Source: Enterococcus malodoratus ATCC 43197
GTDB lineage: Bacteria > Bacillota > Bacilli > Lactobacillales > Enterococcaceae
Length of the DNA: 40,742 bases
Direction of reading: 5' to 3'
Assembly (NCBI RefSeq): GCF_000407185.1
Contig: NZ_KE136485.1
Location: 1-40,742, forward strand
The translations under genes were made by a program, and so were the position numbers. Under the pieces are notes generated by a model. It did no database searches. It worked only from the letters and a program-made list of their open reading frames with translations, and had not been told where the DNA came from. Below are positions 39,137-40,742 of the stretch, piece by piece (within the stretch, counting starts at the first letter, position 1; the number at the start of each line of letters is the position of its first letter).

Positions 39137-39824
39137 GACGAAAAAATTTATAGAGACAAAGGAATACAAACGATTTGCGGAGTTTTGTGACGCATGCATA
39201 AAGTATAAGTATATTGGTGTTTGTTATGGAATGCCTGGAGTTGGAAAGACTGTTTCAGCACGTCATTATGCTAACTGGGATAATATTTTTAAACAAATAG
39301 ATTTCAAAGTCAATAAAGAAATCGGGATAGATGCTACAAAAGAAATTCTTTACGCCAATACGATATTTTGCACAGCACCAGCAGAAAAACAAACTAGGAT
39401 TAGCAGTGATATTCATACTTATGGAATTCGGATTGGGCTGACTCGTAGTGTTTATCTTACCGAAAAAGAAGGAAAAGAAGACGGAGGTTTATCAACTGAC
39501 GCGTATAAGGGAATTGATTTAATTATCGTTGATGAAATTGACCGTTTAAAACTTCAACATTTCGAGCAATTAAGAGATATTTATGATCAAAATGATATTG
39601 CTATGGTCCTGATCGGTATGCCTGGTATAGAAAAACGATTAAGTAGATACCCTCAACTCTATTCAAGAATCGGATTTGCACATGAGTTTGATAACCTTAG
39701 TAAAGATGAAACTCATCATATCATTGAATATAAGTGGTCTGATCTTGGATTGGATCTTAAACTTGAAGATTTTTCAGACTACGAAGCTATAACTAGTATC
39801 ATAAAAATCACGAAGGGTAACTTT
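39129..39824 (+). pseudogene. Tn552 p271/TniB-like ATPase, 3' truncated by IS1216
   Basis: The first 232 codons of an AAA+ target-selection ATPase. Walker A is GMPGVGKTVS near 35-44 and Walker B IIVDEIDRL near 137-145. Members such as p271 and TniB are about 270-300 residues. The frame runs into the left end of IS1216 at 39825, adding GSVAKF and a stop. The lost C-terminus probably prevents normal function, although the P-loop domain is complete. The remaining part of the Tn552-like element, including any TniQ partner and right end, is not in this window. Confidence 0.85.
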
Positions 39825-40633
39825 GGTTCTGTTGCAAAGTTTTAAATAAAGAATAAAATCCCTTACGGTATCTATGATTTAAGCTGGGATTCCCAATAAT
39901 ACCTTGATTTCAGTACAGACCGAAAACCCGAAGAGAGTGCCTTCTTTTCGGGTTTTCTTATATAATCCTCGAATGGCTTCCATGCCTTTAATCGTGGTAG
40001 AGGCAGTGCGTAAACTTCGATAGAATTTATTGCGTCTCTTTACTGGACGATGGTCTTGTTCAATCAAATTATTCAGGTATTTAATGGTACGATGTTCTGT
40101 CCATTGATAAAAGCCGTATTCTTTTAGTTTCTTAAAGGCACTTGTAATAGAGGGGGCTTTATCTGTGACTACAACCTTCGGTTCATCAAACTGCTTCACT
40201 AACCGCTTAAGAAAAGCATAGGCTGCTTGTGTGTCCCGTTTTTTACGTAACCAAATATCCAAGGTTAAACCATCTGCATCGATGGCTCGATACAAATAAT
40301 GCCATTTTCCTTTAATTTTGATGTACGTTTCATCCATTTTCCATGAATAAAAGGATTTTTTATTTTTCTTTTTCCAAATTTGATAGAGTAGTTTGCCATA
40401 TTCTTGCACCCAACGATAAATCGTCGTATGAGAAACGTTAATGTCACGATCATATAAGATTTCTTGAACTTCACGATAGCTAAGGTTATAACGAAGATAG
40501 TAGCCCACGGCTACAATAATCACATCCTGCTGAAATTGCTTTCCTTTAAAATGATTCATCGTCATTCCTCCTGCTATCTTTTTCTATTATTCTACCTTAT
40601 TTGATAGTAGATTTAAAACTTTGCAACAGAACC
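39825..40633. mobile_element. IS1216-type insertion sequence (809 bp)
   Basis: The left end is GGTTCTGTTGCAAAGTTTT at 39825-39843 and the right end ACTTTGCAACAGAACC at 40618-40633, perfect inverted ends of the IS6/IS26 family. The length and transposase match IS1216. No 8-bp duplication can be recognised between CGAAGGGTAACTTT on the left and GATTTCTT on the right, which is common after IS6-family cointegrate formation. Confidence 0.93.
39879..40559 (-). CDS. IS1216-type transposase
   Basis: This 226-residue IS6-family DDE transposase starts MNHFKGKQFQQDVIIVAVGY. Catalytic residues are in WKMDETYIKIKG (first Asp near 80), VVVTDKAPS (second Asp near 141) and the Glu of NNLIEQDHRPVKRR near 175. 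An N-terminal helix-turn-helix lies near 25-55. The sequence matches IS1216 transposase as remembered, with minor differences. ATG 40559 is used rather than the MTM start at 40565. IS1216 copies in enterococci often drive cointegration and rearrangement. Confidence 0.93.
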   Translation of the reverse strand: MNHFKGKQFQQDVIIVAVGYYLRYNLSYREVQEILYDRDINVSHTTIYRWVQEYGKLLYQIWKKKNKKSFYSWKMDETYIKIKGKWHYLYRAIDADGLTLDIWLRKKRDTQAAYAFLKRLVKQFDEPKVVVTDKAPSITSAFKKLKEYGFYQWTEHRTIKYLNNLIEQDHRPVKRRNKFYRSLRTASTTIKGMEAIRGLYKKTRKEGTLFGFSVCTEIKVLLGIPA

Positions 40634-40662
40634 GATTTCTTCTATCAAGAGGATAAATATAG

Positions 40663-40704
40663 AAAAATGCCAGCACCTGGTTTTCACTAGGAGCTGGCAT
40701 TTTT
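40663..40704. terminator. Intrinsic terminator beyond IS1216
   Basis: AAAAATGCCAGC (40663-40674) pairs perfectly with GCTGGCATTTTT (40693-40704). The last 40 bases after it show no feature. Confidence 0.8.
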
Positions 40705-40742
40705 CTGATGTACTTCAGTACGAAGTATAGCAAGAGTATAAA

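Noticed and set aside
21250..40633. A composite transposon bounded by two identical IS copies
   Set aside because: The left copy is a diverged fragment of a different IS6-family element, so the pair cannot be called a composite transposon from sequence alone.

Overview
The window looks like part of a mosaic plasmid from a low-GC Gram-positive coccus, most likely Enterococcus. The evidence is an Inc18-type (RepE/RepR-like) replication protein with an antisense/attenuator leader, a PrgP/PrgO-like partition pair flanked by repeats, an Fst-type RNA-regulated toxin, an intact IS1216-type element, a Tn917-like resolvase and a Tn552-like transposition module. No rRNA, tRNA or CRISPR array was seen. 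Family names come from recognised motifs and remembered family members, not from a search.

Layout. (1) 1-4950 is the plasmid backbone: repeat array, parA-parB, a second repeat array, rep promoter with counter-transcript and attenuator, rep, and a probable origin containing 17-bp repeats. (2) 4959-5885 holds a quinone/flavodoxin-fold oxidoreductase and a small zinc-ribbon protein. (3) 5981-21066 is an SOS cassette on the minus strand (Y-family polymerase, YolD-like protein, small ORF, SRAP/YedK-type abasic-site protein) behind a Gram-positive LexA box. Its last gene is split by a 12.2-kb Tn554-family transposon (about 6260-18490).

That transposon carries tnpA-tnpB-tnpC and an arsenic island: arsR, an ArsP-type permease, a thioredoxin-fold protein, a second arsR, arsD, arsA, acr3, a 57-residue membrane protein, an ABC exporter and arsC. 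Three ArsR-type operators punctuate it. ArsC would reduce arsenate, ArsD would pass arsenite to ArsA, and ArsA would energise export through ACR3. The ArsP-type permease would handle other arsenicals.

(4) 21250-28108 begins with an IS6-family remnant that truncates a thymidylate synthase gene. It continues with a higher-GC carbohydrate operon: D-2-hydroxyacid dehydrogenase, iron alcohol dehydrogenase, class II aldolase, SorC-type regulator and galactitol-type PTS EIIA/EIIB/EIIC. A repeated GAAATWAATTTC palindrome and a cre-like site are the likely controls. (5) 28110-33726 is a Tn917-like remnant cut by an IS21-family element, which is itself interrupted by a second IS21-family element with an 8-bp target duplication. 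(6) 33748-36868 has a small hypothetical gene, an fst/par toxin-antitoxin locus and a secreted leucine-rich-repeat protein. (7) 37135-40633 is a Tn552-like resolvase/transposase/ATPase module cut short by IS1216.

The most unusual feature is the insertion of an arsenic Tn554-family element into the GFYEW codons of an SRAP gene. The bipartite fst RNA structure, the Rep attenuator and the uncharacterised sugar operon with its operator set come next.
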